The notes: generated by a model not told the origin, from the sequence alone. DNA of 47,629 bases from Streptomyces sp. T39 (GCF_008042045.1 NZ_RDBP01000037.1:676252-723880); one strand, 5' to 3'; counted from the stretch's first letter, positions 1-7,747 are shown. Translations and numbers: made by a program.

Positions 1-562
1 GGGGCGGGGTGGAGCCGGCGGGGGTGAAGGTCCAGTGCTTGCTCTTCACGGAGTCGCAGGAGTTCTGCTGGACCAGGGCGCCGGACGCGGTCGAGCCGTC
101 CTTGACGTTGAGGCACTTGCCCCCGTTGCCGTTGACGACCTGGAAGCCGCCGCCGGTCTCGGTGAGCTTCCACACCTGCGTCGCGGTGCCGGAGCAGGAC
201 TGCTGCTCGACCGGCTTGCCCGCGCTGGTGGACGCGTCGCGGACGCCGGCGCACTTGCCGCTGTGGCCCGCGGTCAGCGTGTAGCCGCCGCCGGACGCGC
301 TGAGCGTCCAGGTCTGCTCGGCCGCCCCGTTGCACGACGACTGTGCCAGCTGGACCCCGTTCCCGGTGCCGGCGCCCGGCACCTGGAGACACAGTCCGCT
401 GCCGACGTTCTTCAGGCTGTACGAGCCCGGTGCAGGAGCGGCCGAGGCCGAGGTGGCCGTGGCGAGGGCGGCGATGCCGACGGCGATGACCGAGCCGGCT
501 GTGGCGAAAACGGCCGCTGTGCGGCCCCTCACCCTTCTGACATGCTTGTTCTTGGTGCGCAC
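1..562 (-). CDS. Secreted ricin-type beta-trefoil lectin domain protein (N-terminal part, cut by window edge)
   Basis: Begins with a GTG preceded by an AGGAAAGGA ribosome site and reads leftward off the window, so only about 187 residues are visible. The first 38 or so residues form a Sec signal peptide: a basic N-terminus (VRTKNKHVRRVRGR), an Ala/Val-rich core and a likely ASA|AP cleavage site. A ricin B-type (CBM13) beta-trefoil follows directly, with three sub-repeats carrying the CLQV/CAGV/CLNV strands and QxW motifs (AEQTW, ATQVW, SKHW). A Ser/Thr/Pro linker (PAGSTPP) starts at the window edge, so a catalytic domain, for example a polysaccharide lyase or glycosidase, probably lies further left. 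That last point is inference. The protein should bind carbohydrate outside the cell. Confidence 0.85.
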   Translation of the reverse strand, partial: MRTKNKHVRRVRGRTAAVFATAGSVIAVGIAALATATSASAAPAPGSYSLKNVGSGLCLQVPGAGTGNGVQLAQSSCNGAAEQTWTLSASGGGYTLTAGHSGKCAGVRDASTSAGKPVEQQSCSGTATQVWKLTETGGGFQVVNGNGGKCLNVKDGSTASGALVQQNSCDSVKSKHWTFTPAGSTPP

Positions 563-666
563 AAGGATTCCTTTCCTCGCCTGCGACCCAGTGGCAGACG
601 TCGGCGGGGGTGCTGGTGCGGTGCGGTGGCGGTCCCGCAGCCCAACGCGCGAGGAACCATGGTTCT

Positions 667-700
667 GGACTGCGTTCTCATATATGAACATCGCAGAACG
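667..700 (-). promoter_or_regulatory. Candidate operator/promoter of the lectin gene
   Basis: About 105-135 bp before the lectin start lies an AT-rich island in very GC-rich DNA. It contains the perfect 10-bp palindrome TCATATATGA (678-687), nested between inverted CGTTCT (673-678) and AGAACG (695-700) arms. Such islands often hold the operator of sugar-responsive repressors of secreted hydrolases in Streptomyces. The regulator is not identifiable here. Confidence 0.4.
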
Positions 701-744
701 TAGAGCCACCACGCCCCCGGGTCAAGGCCCGCGGCAGCGAAACG

Positions 745-775
745 AAAAAATCCCCACAGCCGAAGCTGTGGGGAT
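745..775 (-). terminator. Rho-independent terminator of tRNA-Leu
   Basis: On the minus strand a perfect 11-bp stem (ATCCCCACAGC / GCTGTGGGGAT) with a TTCG tetraloop is followed by a run of six T. It lies immediately after the tRNA 3' end. It is one of the few terminators here with a real U-tract. Confidence 0.92.
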
Positions 776-780
776 CTCTC

Positions 781-868
781 TGGTGTCCGAGGGGGGACTT
801 GAACCCCCACGCCCGATAAAGGGCACTAGCACCTCAAGCTAGCGCGTCTGCCATTCCGCCACCCGGAC
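781..868 (-). tRNA. tRNA-Leu (anticodon GAG), CCA encoded
   Basis: Read on the minus strand this is a class II tRNA. The acceptor stem GTCCGGG pairs with the 3' CTCGGAC region, and the D-arm starts TGGCGGAATGGCAGACGC. The anticodon stem CTAGC/GCTAG encloses the loop TTGAGGT, giving anticodon GAG. A long variable arm follows, and the T-arm GGGGGTTCAAGTCCCCC ends in encoded ACCA (781-784). It reads CUC and CUU codons. CUC is a major leucine codon in Streptomyces. Confidence 0.96.
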
Positions 869-1056
869 AAGGTGTCTGTCTCGCGGCCCCGGGCCGTTCC
901 GACGTGGAAAACCATAGCAAACATTCGGCCCTGCCCGATCACACCCCCGGCCGCCGTGAACACCGTGCGACGGCCTGGAGCCGCCCTTGGGCAACGGGGT
1001 GCGATGGCGAGAGGATGAAGGGAGGACCACCAGCAGCGACATCGGGAGGAATCAGC

Positions 1057-2382
1057 GTGAGCGAGTCCCATGCGGCCAGGACCGTCTCCGGGGAGGACGA
1101 GGTCGTCGACCTCTGCAGCGAGCTGATCCGGATCGACACCAGCAACTACGGCGACCACTCGGGCCCCGGCGAGCGCGCCGCCGCCGAATACGTCGCCGCG
1201 AAGCTCGCCGAGGTGGGCCTCGAACCGCGGATCATCGAGTCCCACAAGGGCCGCGCCTCCACCGTGGCCCGGATCGAGGGCGAGGACCCGTCCCGGCCCG
1301 CGCTGCTCATCCACGGGCACACCGACGTCGTCCCGGCCAACGCGGAGGACTGGACCCACCACCCGTTCTCCGGCGAGATCGCCGACGGCTGCGTGTGGGG
1401 CCGCGGCGCCGTGGACATGAAGGACATGGACGCGATGACCCTCGCCGTCGTCCGTGACCGGCTGCGCAGCGGGCGCAAGCCCCCGCGCGACATCGTGCTC
1501 GCCTTCCTCGCGGACGAGGAGGCGGGCGGCACCTACGGCGCCCGGTACCTCGTCGACAAGCACCCCGACCTCTTCGAAGGCGTGACCGAGGCCATCGGCG
1601 AGGTCGGGGGGTTCTCGTTCACCGTCAACGAGAACCTGCGCCTGTACCTCGTCGAGACCGCCCAGAAGGGCATGCACTGGATGCGGCTCACGGTCGACGG
1701 CACCGCCGGCCACGGCTCGATGACCAACAACGACAACGCGATCACCGAACTGTGCGAGGCGGTGGGCCGTCTCGGCCGCCACACCTGGCCGGTCAGGGTC
1801 ACCAAGACCGTGCGCTCGTTCCTGGACGAGCTCTCCGACGCCCTCGGCACCCCCCTCGACCCCGAGGACATGGACGCCACCCTCGCCAAGCTCGGCGGCA
1901 TCGCCAAGATGGTCGGCGCGACGCTCCGGAACTCCGCCGCCCCCACCATGCTCGGCGCGGGCTACAAGGTGAACGTCATCCCCGGCCAGGCGACCGCCCA
2001 CGTCGACGGGCGCTTCCTGCCCGGTTACGAGCAGGAGTTCCTGGCCGACCTCGACCGGCTGCTCGGACCCCGGGTCCGGCGTGAGGACGTGCACGGCGAC
2101 AAGGCCCTGGAGACCAGCTTCGACGGCGCGCTCGTCGACGCCATGCAGAGCGCGCTCAAGGCCGAGGACCCCATCGCCCGGGCGGTGCCGTACATGCTCT
2201 CCGGCGGCACCGACGCCAAGTCCTTCGACGACCTCGGCATCCGCTGCTTCGGCTTCGCGCCACTCAAGCTGCCCCCGGAGCTGGACTTCGCCGGCATGTT
2301 CCACGGCGTGGACGAGCGGGTCCCGGTCGACGGCCTGACCTTCGGCGTGCGCGTCCTCGACCGGTTCATCGACCAGTGCTGA
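1057..2382 (+). CDS. M20/M25/M40 family metallopeptidase (zinc exopeptidase or deacylase)
   Basis: 441 residues of the M20 zinc hydrolase family, which cleaves dipeptides, acyl-amino acids or N-acyl substrates in the cytoplasm. The metal and catalytic residues are visible: HGHTD with H88 and D90, bridging aspartate D120 in GRGAVDMKD, and the catalytic/ligand pair E154-E155 in ADEEAGG. The dimerisation insert spans roughly residues 200-310 (GTAGHGSMTN near its start). The GTG start was chosen because GGGAGGA sits 8 nt upstream; longer in-frame starts back to 904 run into the tRNA promoter region and lack a ribosome site. The exact substrate cannot be read from sequence. It seems monocistronic, ending 164 bp before the chaplin gene. 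Confidence 0.88.
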   Translation: MSESHAARTVSGEDEVVDLCSELIRIDTSNYGDHSGPGERAAAEYVAAKLAEVGLEPRIIESHKGRASTVARIEGEDPSRPALLIHGHTDVVPANAEDWTHHPFSGEIADGCVWGRGAVDMKDMDAMTLAVVRDRLRSGRKPPRDIVLAFLADEEAGGTYGARYLVDKHPDLFEGVTEAIGEVGGFSFTVNENLRLYLVETAQKGMHWMRLTVDGTAGHGSMTNNDNAITELCEAVGRLGRHTWPVRVTKTVRSFLDELSDALGTPLDPEDMDATLAKLGGIAKMVGATLRNSAAPTMLGAGYKVNVIPGQATAHVDGRFLPGYEQEFLADLDRLLGPRVRREDVHGDKALETSFDGALVDAMQSALKAEDPIARAVPYMLSGGTDAKSFDDLGIRCFGFAPLKLPPELDFAGMFHGVDERVPVDGLTFGVRVLDRFIDQC

Positions 2383-2546
2383 ACCGCCGCGCGCCGCGGG
2401 CGGACGGATCGGCCGCCAATCGACCGTCTGTCCCCGGCCCACCGGAAAGAGTGAATGGGGGTTTCGGCTCGTAGCCCCCGTGCGCCCTCCTCGTTACAGG
2501 TGGTGCGGTCCGCGGCTGGGACCGCTTGTGCCAACTAGGAGGAATA

Positions 2547-2780
2547 ATGATCAAGAAGGTCGTCGCTGCTGCGGCTGCCACCGGTGGTCTGGTGCTCGCC
2601 GGCGCGGGTGTGGCCATGGCCGACGCCGGCGCCCAGGGTGCCGCTGTCGGTTCCCCCGGCGTGCTCTCGGGCAACGTCGTCCAGGCGCCGATCCACATCC
2701 CGGTGAACGTGTGCGGCAACACGGTCAACGTGATCGGCCTGCTGAACCCCGCCTTCGGCAACACCTGCGTCAACGCCTGA
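2547..2780 (+). CDS. chpH: Short chaplin, ChpH-like
   Basis: 77-residue secreted chaplin. Residues 1-26 are a signal peptide ending AMADA. The single chaplin domain follows: GSPGVLSGNVVQAPIHIPVN, then CGNTVNVIGLLNPAFGNTC with the two conserved cysteines that form an intramolecular disulfide. Chaplins assemble into amyloid-like films that make aerial hyphae and spores hydrophobic. The ATG is 4 nt after the AGGAGGA ribosome site at 2537-2543. In S. coelicolor chpH sits beside chpC, as here, and the fully sequence-typical length and Cys spacing support the assignment. Confidence 0.95.
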   Translation: MIKKVVAAAAATGGLVLAGAGVAMADAGAQGAAVGSPGVLSGNVVQAPIHIPVNVCGNTVNVIGLLNPAFGNTCVNA

Positions 2781-2826
2781 CGTTCATGTGACGTGGTGAC
2801 CCGGCCCCCAGGGACCGGGTCCGAAT

Positions 2827-2871
2827 CCGGGCGGTTCCGGAGTGCGTGCCATGCACTCCGGGGCCGCCCGG
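2827..2871 (+). terminator. Strong terminator after chpH
   Basis: A perfect 19-bp stem (two G-U pairs) with a 7-nt loop, ending in TTCTTCCTTTC. It separates the two chaplin genes. A smaller GACCCGG/CCGGGTC hairpin precedes it at 2798-2821. The next chaplin begins 62 bp downstream, so it depends on read-through or a promoter inside that gap. Confidence 0.85.
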
Positions 2872-2933
2872 TTCTTCCTTTCCCCGGGCAGTGGGCCGGG
2901 GCAACCTGACAGCTGGAAGGCAGGGCATCACAC

Positions 2934-3710
2934 ATGCGACAGGTCACGCGGAAGGGCCTCATCTCCGTCGCGGCAGCGGGCGGAGTCATCGCGCTCGGCG
3001 GGGGGTACGCGCAGGCGGACTCGCTGGCGGCCGGCGGAGCGTCGAACTCCCCGGGCGTACTGTCCGGGAACTCGGTGCAGGCGCCCGTCCACATCCCCGT
3101 GAACGCCTGCGGCAACACCGTGGACGTCGTGGGGCTCCTCAACCCCGCCATGGGCAACACGTGCGCCAACGTGTCCGGGTCGGGCGGCGGCTCGCAGCAC
3201 GGCGGTGGCTCGCACGGCGGCGGTTCGCAGCACGGCGGTGGCCAGGGCGGCGGCTCGCAGCACGGCGGCGGTTCGCACGCCGGGGGCGGCTCGCACGCGG
3301 GAGGTGGCACCAGCAATTCGCCCGGTGTCGGCTCGGGCAACAACGTGCAGGCCCCGGTCGACGTACCGGTCAACGCCTGTGGGAACAGCATCACCATCGG
3401 CGGCCTGCTGAACCCCTCGTTCGGCAACGACTGTGCGAACGCTCCCGAGGTCCCGCACACCCCCGAGGTCCCGCAGACCCCCGAGCAGCCGAAGCCCGAG
3501 CAGCCGAAGCCCGAGCAGCCGCGGACGCCCCACACCCCGGGCGCCTGGCAGGAGCCGAACACCCCCGGTGCGCAGACGGTCACGCCGCCCCAGGGCGACG
3601 ACCGGCTCGCGGCGACCGGCATGGACGCGCTCGACGTCCTCGCCCCCGCGGGCGTGGGACTGCTGCTGGCCGGTGCGGTGCTCTACCGCCGCGCACGCGC
3701 GGCCGCGTAG
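2934..3710 (+). CDS. chpC: Long, cell-wall-anchored chaplin with two chaplin domains (ChpC-like)
   Basis: 258 residues. A signal peptide (1-29, ending AQADS) precedes chaplin domain 1 (37-80, cysteines 59 and 77). A Gly/Ser/His/Gln linker (81-126) leads to chaplin domain 2 (127-170, cysteines 149 and 167) and a Pro/Glu-rich stalk (171-222). The sortase signal LAATG (225-229), a hydrophobic helix and a basic tail (YRRARAAA) complete the protein. This is the architecture of ChpA-C, which class E sortases anchor to peptidoglycan through LAXTG and which seed assembly of short chaplins. The linker is unusual in carrying six histidines in Gly-rich repeats. The neighbouring chpH supplies a short partner. 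Symbol chosen by position and architecture. Confidence 0.9.
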   Translation: MRQVTRKGLISVAAAGGVIALGGGYAQADSLAAGGASNSPGVLSGNSVQAPVHIPVNACGNTVDVVGLLNPAMGNTCANVSGSGGGSQHGGGSHGGGSQHGGGQGGGSQHGGGSHAGGGSHAGGGTSNSPGVGSGNNVQAPVDVPVNACGNSITIGGLLNPSFGNDCANAPEVPHTPEVPQTPEQPKPEQPKPEQPRTPHTPGAWQEPNTPGAQTVTPPQGDDRLAATGMDALDVLAPAGVGLLLAGAVLYRRARAAA

Positions 3711-3744
3711 CGGGCCCGGCGCACGTCACCCGCACGGCGTGCGT

Positions 3745-3789
3745 ACGCCGGGGAGCGGGCCCCCTCGACGAGGGTCCGCTCCCCGGCGT
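3745..3789. terminator. Bidirectional terminator between chpC and the DUF5703 gene
   Basis: Stem of 14 perfectly paired bases (3745-3758 with 3776-3789), plus an inner imperfect extension, lying between two convergent stop codons. It has no T-run, as is common in Streptomyces. Confidence 0.75.
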
Positions 3790-3795
3790 CGGCGA

Positions 3796-3984
3796 TCACC
3801 AGGTGGCGCGTACCTGGCGGATGATCCGCCGGCGCAGACGCACCCGGCGGCTTCCGTCCCGGTGCAGCGTCAGTCGGTCCAACTCCCAGTGTCCGTACTC
3901 GGCGTGGTCGGTCAGCAGTCGTGTCGCCTCCTTGCGGGAGACCCCGCGCGGCACGTACACGTCGACAAATTCGTATTCCGGCAT
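3796..3984 (-). CDS. DUF5703 family small basic protein
   Basis: 62 residues, strongly basic in the second half (RDGSRRVRLRRRIIRQVRATW). The start MPEYEFVDVYVPRGVSRKEA and the whole length match the DUF5703 family, a small conserved actinobacterial protein of unknown role. The predicted fold is one helix between beta strands, and the charge would suit nucleic-acid or membrane contact, which is only inference. It is divergent from the following gene with 47 bp between starts. I see no Shine-Dalgarno before the ATG, so its mRNA may have a very short leader. Confidence 0.8.
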   Translation of the reverse strand: MPEYEFVDVYVPRGVSRKEATRLLTDHAEYGHWELDRLTLHRDGSRRVRLRRRIIRQVRATW

Positions 3985-4018
3985 CGCATCTATTGTGCGG
4001 GCACCGGCCCGGTACGGA

Positions 4019-4024
4019 TAGCGT
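4019..4024 (+). promoter_or_regulatory. -10 box TAGCGT, leaderless start candidate
   Basis: TAGCGT ends 7 nt before the ATG at 4032, and no ribosome site precedes the ATG. Transcription would begin at or next to the start codon, giving a leaderless mRNA. Confidence 0.55.
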
Positions 4025-4031
4025 CTGCACT

Positions 4032-4691
4032 ATGTCTGATGCTGCGCAGCCCACCGCTGCCGAGGTACGTGCCGCCGCCGAGGCGGTCAAAGCCGCACTG
4101 GACCGTCACCTGGAGGCGGTCGAGAACCGCTCGGGCGAGGACGACCCGGCCGTCTACGAGGCCTTCAACGCCCTCGCCGCGGCGGCGGAGGCCTACGACG
4201 AGAGGCTCTACGACCGCTACGACGAGGTGACCCCCTTCGAGATCCCCGGCGCGGACGACTCCCTGCCGCCGTACGCGGGACCGGAGGAACCGAACGCGCT
4301 CAGCGTGCTGATCCGGCGCGACTACGCCGTGGTCGAGCCGCAGCGGCTGCTCGCCCAGACGCAGCGCATCGCCGACCTCGACCGGGGCGCGCAGGAGCGC
4401 CCGGGGAGTGCGCCGGTGGTGGGCGCCAGCGTCCACGCGGCGCTCGGTGTCCTCTTCGGTGAGTACGAACCGGACGAGATCGCCTCCCGGCACAAGGAGT
4501 TCGGCCTGGAGGAGGGCGACTCGACGCTGTGGGTGTCCGCCGCGGACGAGCTGCCCGAGCCGGGGGAGTGGCTGAGCATGCCCTTCGACCAGGCGGACCC
4601 CCAGCGCGTGGTCTGCCGCTTCGACGTCAGCTCCGTCTTCGACGAGGACGACCTCGGGGACTTCGAGGAGACCGGCGACCTGGAGGAATGA
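4032..4691 (+). CDS. Conserved hypothetical acidic protein
   Basis: 219 residues, very acidic, ending in DEDDLGDFEETGDLEE. I recognise it only as a conserved Streptomyces protein of unknown function. The N-terminal third (AAEVRAAAEAVKAALDRHLEAV...) is predicted all-helical and possibly coiled. The middle contains YAGPEEPNALSVLIRRDYAVVEPQRLL, followed by a mixed alpha/beta part. There are no cysteines, signal peptide or membrane helix apart from one Cys in VVCRFDVSSVFDED, so it should be cytosolic. The ATG at 4032 is chosen because a -10 box lies 7 nt upstream; upstream in-frame codons would overlap the divergent gene. Confidence 0.8.
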   Translation: MSDAAQPTAAEVRAAAEAVKAALDRHLEAVENRSGEDDPAVYEAFNALAAAAEAYDERLYDRYDEVTPFEIPGADDSLPPYAGPEEPNALSVLIRRDYAVVEPQRLLAQTQRIADLDRGAQERPGSAPVVGASVHAALGVLFGEYEPDEIASRHKEFGLEEGDSTLWVSAADELPEPGEWLSMPFDQADPQRVVCRFDVSSVFDEDDLGDFEETGDLEE

Positions 4692-4764
4692 CCTGAGGTG
4701 ACACCTCGTCGCCGGGAGTGACGCCGGACACGGCGGCCCGGTACGAGGGGGACCGTCCCGGCAC

Positions 4765-4810
4765 GGCCCCGGTCCCGGGAGCGGCGTCACGCCGCCCCCG
4801 GGCCGGGGCC
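4765..4810. terminator. Bidirectional terminator hairpin
   Basis: Inverted repeat with arms of 23 and 22 nt (one bulged T, one A-C mismatch) and a one-base centre, between the convergent hypothetical and RecD-like genes. Confidence 0.7.
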
Positions 4811-4827
4811 GTCCCGTGTGCCCGGGA

Positions 4828-6555
4828 TCACCCCGCGTCGGCCAGCAGACCTTCCAGCAGTCCGCGCAGCCGGGTGGTGCGCGGCTCTCCCGGCATCTCG
4901 GCCACGGCACGGGCGAGAGCCTGGTCGACGCCGTGGACCACCGAGACGTGCCGCTCGCCCCGGCCGAACGCCGTGTACACCCAGGGCCTGCTCAGCCCCT
5001 GCGCGGCGTCGCCCGGCAGCACGACGACGACCGCGGGCCAGCGCGTCCCGGCCGCCTGATGGGCCGTCACCGCCCAGCCGTGCCGCACCGCCTGCTCCAC
5101 CCGCGCCCGGGGGACCAGCGTGCGGGTCCCGTCGCAGTCCAGGTGCAGGCCGTCGGCGTCGGCGGACACCACCGTGCCCGTCACCGTCCGGCCCAGTCCC
5201 TGCGCGTAGGCCACGCGGTCGCCCGGGTCGAAGCCGCCGAAGCGGCCGGGGCCCGGATTGAGCCGCTGCTTCAGCGCGGTGTTGAGCGCCCGGGTGCCGG
5301 CGGAGCCGCCGTGCCCCACGGTGATCACCTGCGTCTGCCCGGACGGTACGCCGATGGCCCGGGGCACCGAGTCGGCCACGAGCTGCACCGCCCGGTGCAC
5401 CGCCTCCCCGGCGTCCCGCACCGGCACGATGACGATCTCCTTGCCGGGCGCCTCGACCTGGTTCAGCTCCCCGATGCCGATCCCGGAGACCAGCTCGCCG
5501 AGGGGGCCCGGGTCCGGCGTCCGGGAGGCCACCTGCGGGCACACCCGGGCGGCGAGCAGGTCCCCGAGGACCTGCCCGGCGCCCGCGGACGGGAGCACCC
5601 CCGGGTCGCCGCCGAGCACCAGGCGGCTGCCGTCCGGCATCGACTCCACCAGCACGGCCGCCGTCTCCACGTCCAGCTGCGGTGCGTCCAGCACCACCAG
5701 CAGGTCCAGGGCGAGCGCCCCGTCCTCGTCGCGCCCCGGACCGGCCGAGCCGTCCAGCAGCGCCGCGACGGTGACGGCCTCGGCCTGCGGGCCGAGCCTG
5801 CGGATCCCGTCGGCGCCGTGCACGGCCACCAGGGCGCGCATGCCGCGCGCGCGGGCTCCGGCCGCCAGGGCGGCCGGCTCGGCGCGCGCCGCCTCGCCGC
5901 CGGTGTGCACCACGACGCCGTGGGCGCCGGCGGCCCGCACCAGCTCGGTGCCCTCCCACTCCTCGGCCGTACAGGTCCGGATCAGCCGGGCCAGACCGTC
6001 CGCGAGACTCTCCTCCGCCATCGCGTACCGGTCGAGGCCCAGCAGCACCGTCACCGGGGCGGCGTCCTCCCCCTCCGTGCCCTCCCCGGCCTCCCCGGTC
6101 GGCCCCAGTCCCTCCTGGAAGACGAGCGCGACGCCCGACTCGACCGCCTGCTGCACGGCCTTGTCCGGGTCGGGCACCTGCCGCGCGGCCAGCGCCGCAC
6201 GCACGTCGGAGGCGTCCTGTGCGGTGTCTCCCCGGAGGGCGGCCCGCTCCAGCACCCAGCCCACCAGCGCCGCCGCCCGCCGCTCGTCGTCCGGCCCGCA
6301 CTCCTGACCCAGCAGGGCCCGCGCGAATCCGTCCGCCTGCTCGGGCCGCACGCCGGGCACGGCGAGCAGCTGCCACGGGTCCTCGGCGAGCCGGTCCCCG
6401 GCCGTCTCGCCGAGCGCGTCGACGACCTGTCCGGCGAGGGCCTCCGGGGCCCCGCCCCGGCCGAGCACCGACCGCACCGCCTCCAGCGTCTCCGGCGCCG
6501 CCTCGCGGGCCGGCGTGGGAGCCGCCGCCCTCACGGGGGCGGGGCTCAGCGGCAC
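4828..6555 (-). CDS. Helix-hairpin-helix, RecD-like protein with degenerate helicase motifs
   Basis: 575 residues with the layout of a RecD2-type superfamily 1 helicase. Helix-hairpin-helix-like segments occupy about 20-110 (DPWQLLAVPGVRPEQADGFA). An ATPase-like core lies at about 200-340, and a UvrD/RecD C-terminal domain ends in HQAAGTRWPAVVVVL and WVYTAFGRGERHVSVVHG (about 510-555). The nucleotide-binding motifs are eroded. The Walker A position reads GVVVHTGGEA (213-222) without the GKT/S, Walker B reads VVLDAPQLD instead of a DE pair, and motif III reads LGGDPGVLPSAG. It is therefore probably not an active helicase but may still bind DNA or a partner. The GTG start is the longest supported; its ribosome site is weak, and the upstream 100 bp contain a tandem repeat. 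Confidence 0.8.
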   Translation of the reverse strand: MPLSPAPVRAAAPTPAREAAPETLEAVRSVLGRGGAPEALAGQVVDALGETAGDRLAEDPWQLLAVPGVRPEQADGFARALLGQECGPDDERRAAALVGWVLERAALRGDTAQDASDVRAALAARQVPDPDKAVQQAVESGVALVFQEGLGPTGEAGEGTEGEDAAPVTVLLGLDRYAMAEESLADGLARLIRTCTAEEWEGTELVRAAGAHGVVVHTGGEAARAEPAALAAGARARGMRALVAVHGADGIRRLGPQAEAVTVAALLDGSAGPGRDEDGALALDLLVVLDAPQLDVETAAVLVESMPDGSRLVLGGDPGVLPSAGAGQVLGDLLAARVCPQVASRTPDPGPLGELVSGIGIGELNQVEAPGKEIVIVPVRDAGEAVHRAVQLVADSVPRAIGVPSGQTQVITVGHGGSAGTRALNTALKQRLNPGPGRFGGFDPGDRVAYAQGLGRTVTGTVVSADADGLHLDCDGTRTLVPRARVEQAVRHGWAVTAHQAAGTRWPAVVVVLPGDAAQGLSRPWVYTAFGRGERHVSVVHGVDQALARAVAEMPGEPRTTRLRGLLEGLLADAG

Positions 6556-6600
6556 GGCCGCCGATCTGCTCGCCGCCGTGCGCGCCGTCGAGGGCGGTGC

Positions 6601-6656
6601 TCGGCCGGGGCGGGGGCCCGGGGTGTGCTCGGCCGGGGCGGGGGCCCGGGGTGCGC
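6601..6656. repeat. Two tandem 28-bp GC-rich repeats
   Basis: Units 6601-6628 and 6629-6656 differ at one base only. They fill most of the 105-bp gap between the RecD-like gene start and the end of the aldo-keto reductase gene. The unit contains runs of G and CCCGGG on the plus strand, so the minus-strand leader of the RecD-like gene is C-rich. Confidence 0.85.
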
Positions 6657-6660
6657 GCGG

Positions 6661-7644
6661 TCACAGCGTGCTCCAGTCCTGGTCGGGATAGCGGTGCACG
6701 GGCGCCGAGACATCGTCCAGCGCCCGGCGGATCTCGTCAGGAAGACTAAGCGCCTCCACCGACAACGCCGCCATGAGCTGCTGCGCGTTGCGCGCGCCGA
6801 CGATCGGGGCCACCACCCCCGGCCGGTCGCGCACCCAGGCGAGCGCCACCTCCTGCGGGGTGGCCGCCAGACCGTCCGCCGCCGTCGCCACGGCGTCCAC
6901 GATCCTGCTCGCGTCCTCGTCCAGGTACGGCTCGACGAACGGCGCCATGTGGTCGGACGCCCCCCGCGACCCGGTCGGCACGCCCGAGCGGTACTTGCCG
7001 GTCAGCACGCCTCTCCCCAGCGGGGAGGACGGGAGCAGGCCCACCCCCAGGTCCAGCGCCGCGGGCAGCACCTCGCGCTCGACGCCCCGCTGGAGCAGCG
7101 AGTACTCCATCTGCGTGCTCGCCAGCCGGGTCCGCGTGCCCGGCGCCGCGAGCTGCCAGGTCGCCGCCTTGGCAAGCTGCCAGCCGCAGAAGTTCGACAC
7201 GCCGGCGTACCGCGCCCGCCCGCTGGCGACCGCGATGTCGAGCGCCTGGAGCGTCTCGTCCAGCGGGGTGTCCGGATCGAAGGCGTGGACCTGCCACAGG
7301 TCCACGTGGTCCGTCCCGAGGCGCGCCAGCGACGCGTCCAGCGCGGCGAGCAGATGCCCGCGCGACCCGTCGAACCGCCGGTCGGGGTCGCGCACGCTGC
7401 CGGCCTTGGTCGCGATGACGAGATCCTGGCGGGGCACCAGCCGCTCCACCAGCTGGCCGAGCACGTATTCGGCCTCCCCGCCGCTGTAGACGTCGGCGGT
7501 GTCGACGAGCGTCCCGCCCGCCTCCCAGAACGCCTTCAACTGCTCGGCCGCGTCGTGCTCGTCGGTGTCCCGGCCCCAGGTCAGGGTGCCGAGCCCGATC
7601 CGGGACACGCGCAGGCCGGTACGGCCGAGATGCCTCTGCTCCAT
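6661..7644 (-). CDS. Aldo/keto reductase
   Basis: 327 residues, the usual length for a (beta/alpha)8 NADPH-dependent aldo/keto reductase that reduces carbonyl compounds. It begins MEQRHLGRTGLRVSRIGLGT, typical of the YajO/AKR11-AKR12 type. Tetrad positions are present: Asp in DTADVYSGG with Tyr five residues on, Lys in ATKAGS and His in WQVHAFD. C-terminal SNFCGWQL and IVGARNAQQL segments match the cofactor-binding loops. The ATG at 7642-7644 gives the family N-terminus; earlier in-frame starts add an unconserved extension. It ends 105 bp before the RecD-like gene and could share its transcript. The physiological substrate is unknown. Confidence 0.88.
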   Translation of the reverse strand: MEQRHLGRTGLRVSRIGLGTLTWGRDTDEHDAAEQLKAFWEAGGTLVDTADVYSGGEAEYVLGQLVERLVPRQDLVIATKAGSVRDPDRRFDGSRGHLLAALDASLARLGTDHVDLWQVHAFDPDTPLDETLQALDIAVASGRARYAGVSNFCGWQLAKAATWQLAAPGTRTRLASTQMEYSLLQRGVEREVLPAALDLGVGLLPSSPLGRGVLTGKYRSGVPTGSRGASDHMAPFVEPYLDEDASRIVDAVATAADGLAATPQEVALAWVRDRPGVVAPIVGARNAQQLMAALSVEALSLPDEIRRALDDVSAPVHRYPDQDWSTL

Positions 7645-7726
7645 GGGCGCTGAGATTACTGGCCGGGGGCACACGCGGAGAGAGGCTGTGGACAACCTTC
7701 CCCTGCCGCTCGCGCCCGCCCCGCGC

Positions 7727-7732
7727 TAGAGT
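7727..7732 (+). promoter_or_regulatory. -10 box TAGAGT of the LLM oxidoreductase gene
   Basis: TAGAGT fits the TAnnnT consensus of the housekeeping sigma factor. The palindrome at 7748-7761 lies 15 bp downstream, which places it on the start of the transcribed region. Confidence 0.55.
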
Positions 7733-7747
7733 CGCCGGAAAGGGACG

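Noticed and set aside
826..2442. Long open frame antisense to the M20 peptidase
   Set aside because: High-GC antisense frame with low-complexity composition, overlapping the tRNA and a well-supported peptidase.
3178..3300. CRISPR-like or satellite repeat in the chaplin gene
   Set aside because: The repeats are in-frame codons for the Gly/Ser/His linker, not spaced direct repeats with unique spacers.
4816..7653. 945-codon plus-strand frame opposite the RecD-like and aldo-keto reductase genes
   Set aside because: Arg/Pro/Gly-rich shadow with no family features; both minus-strand genes have clear motifs.
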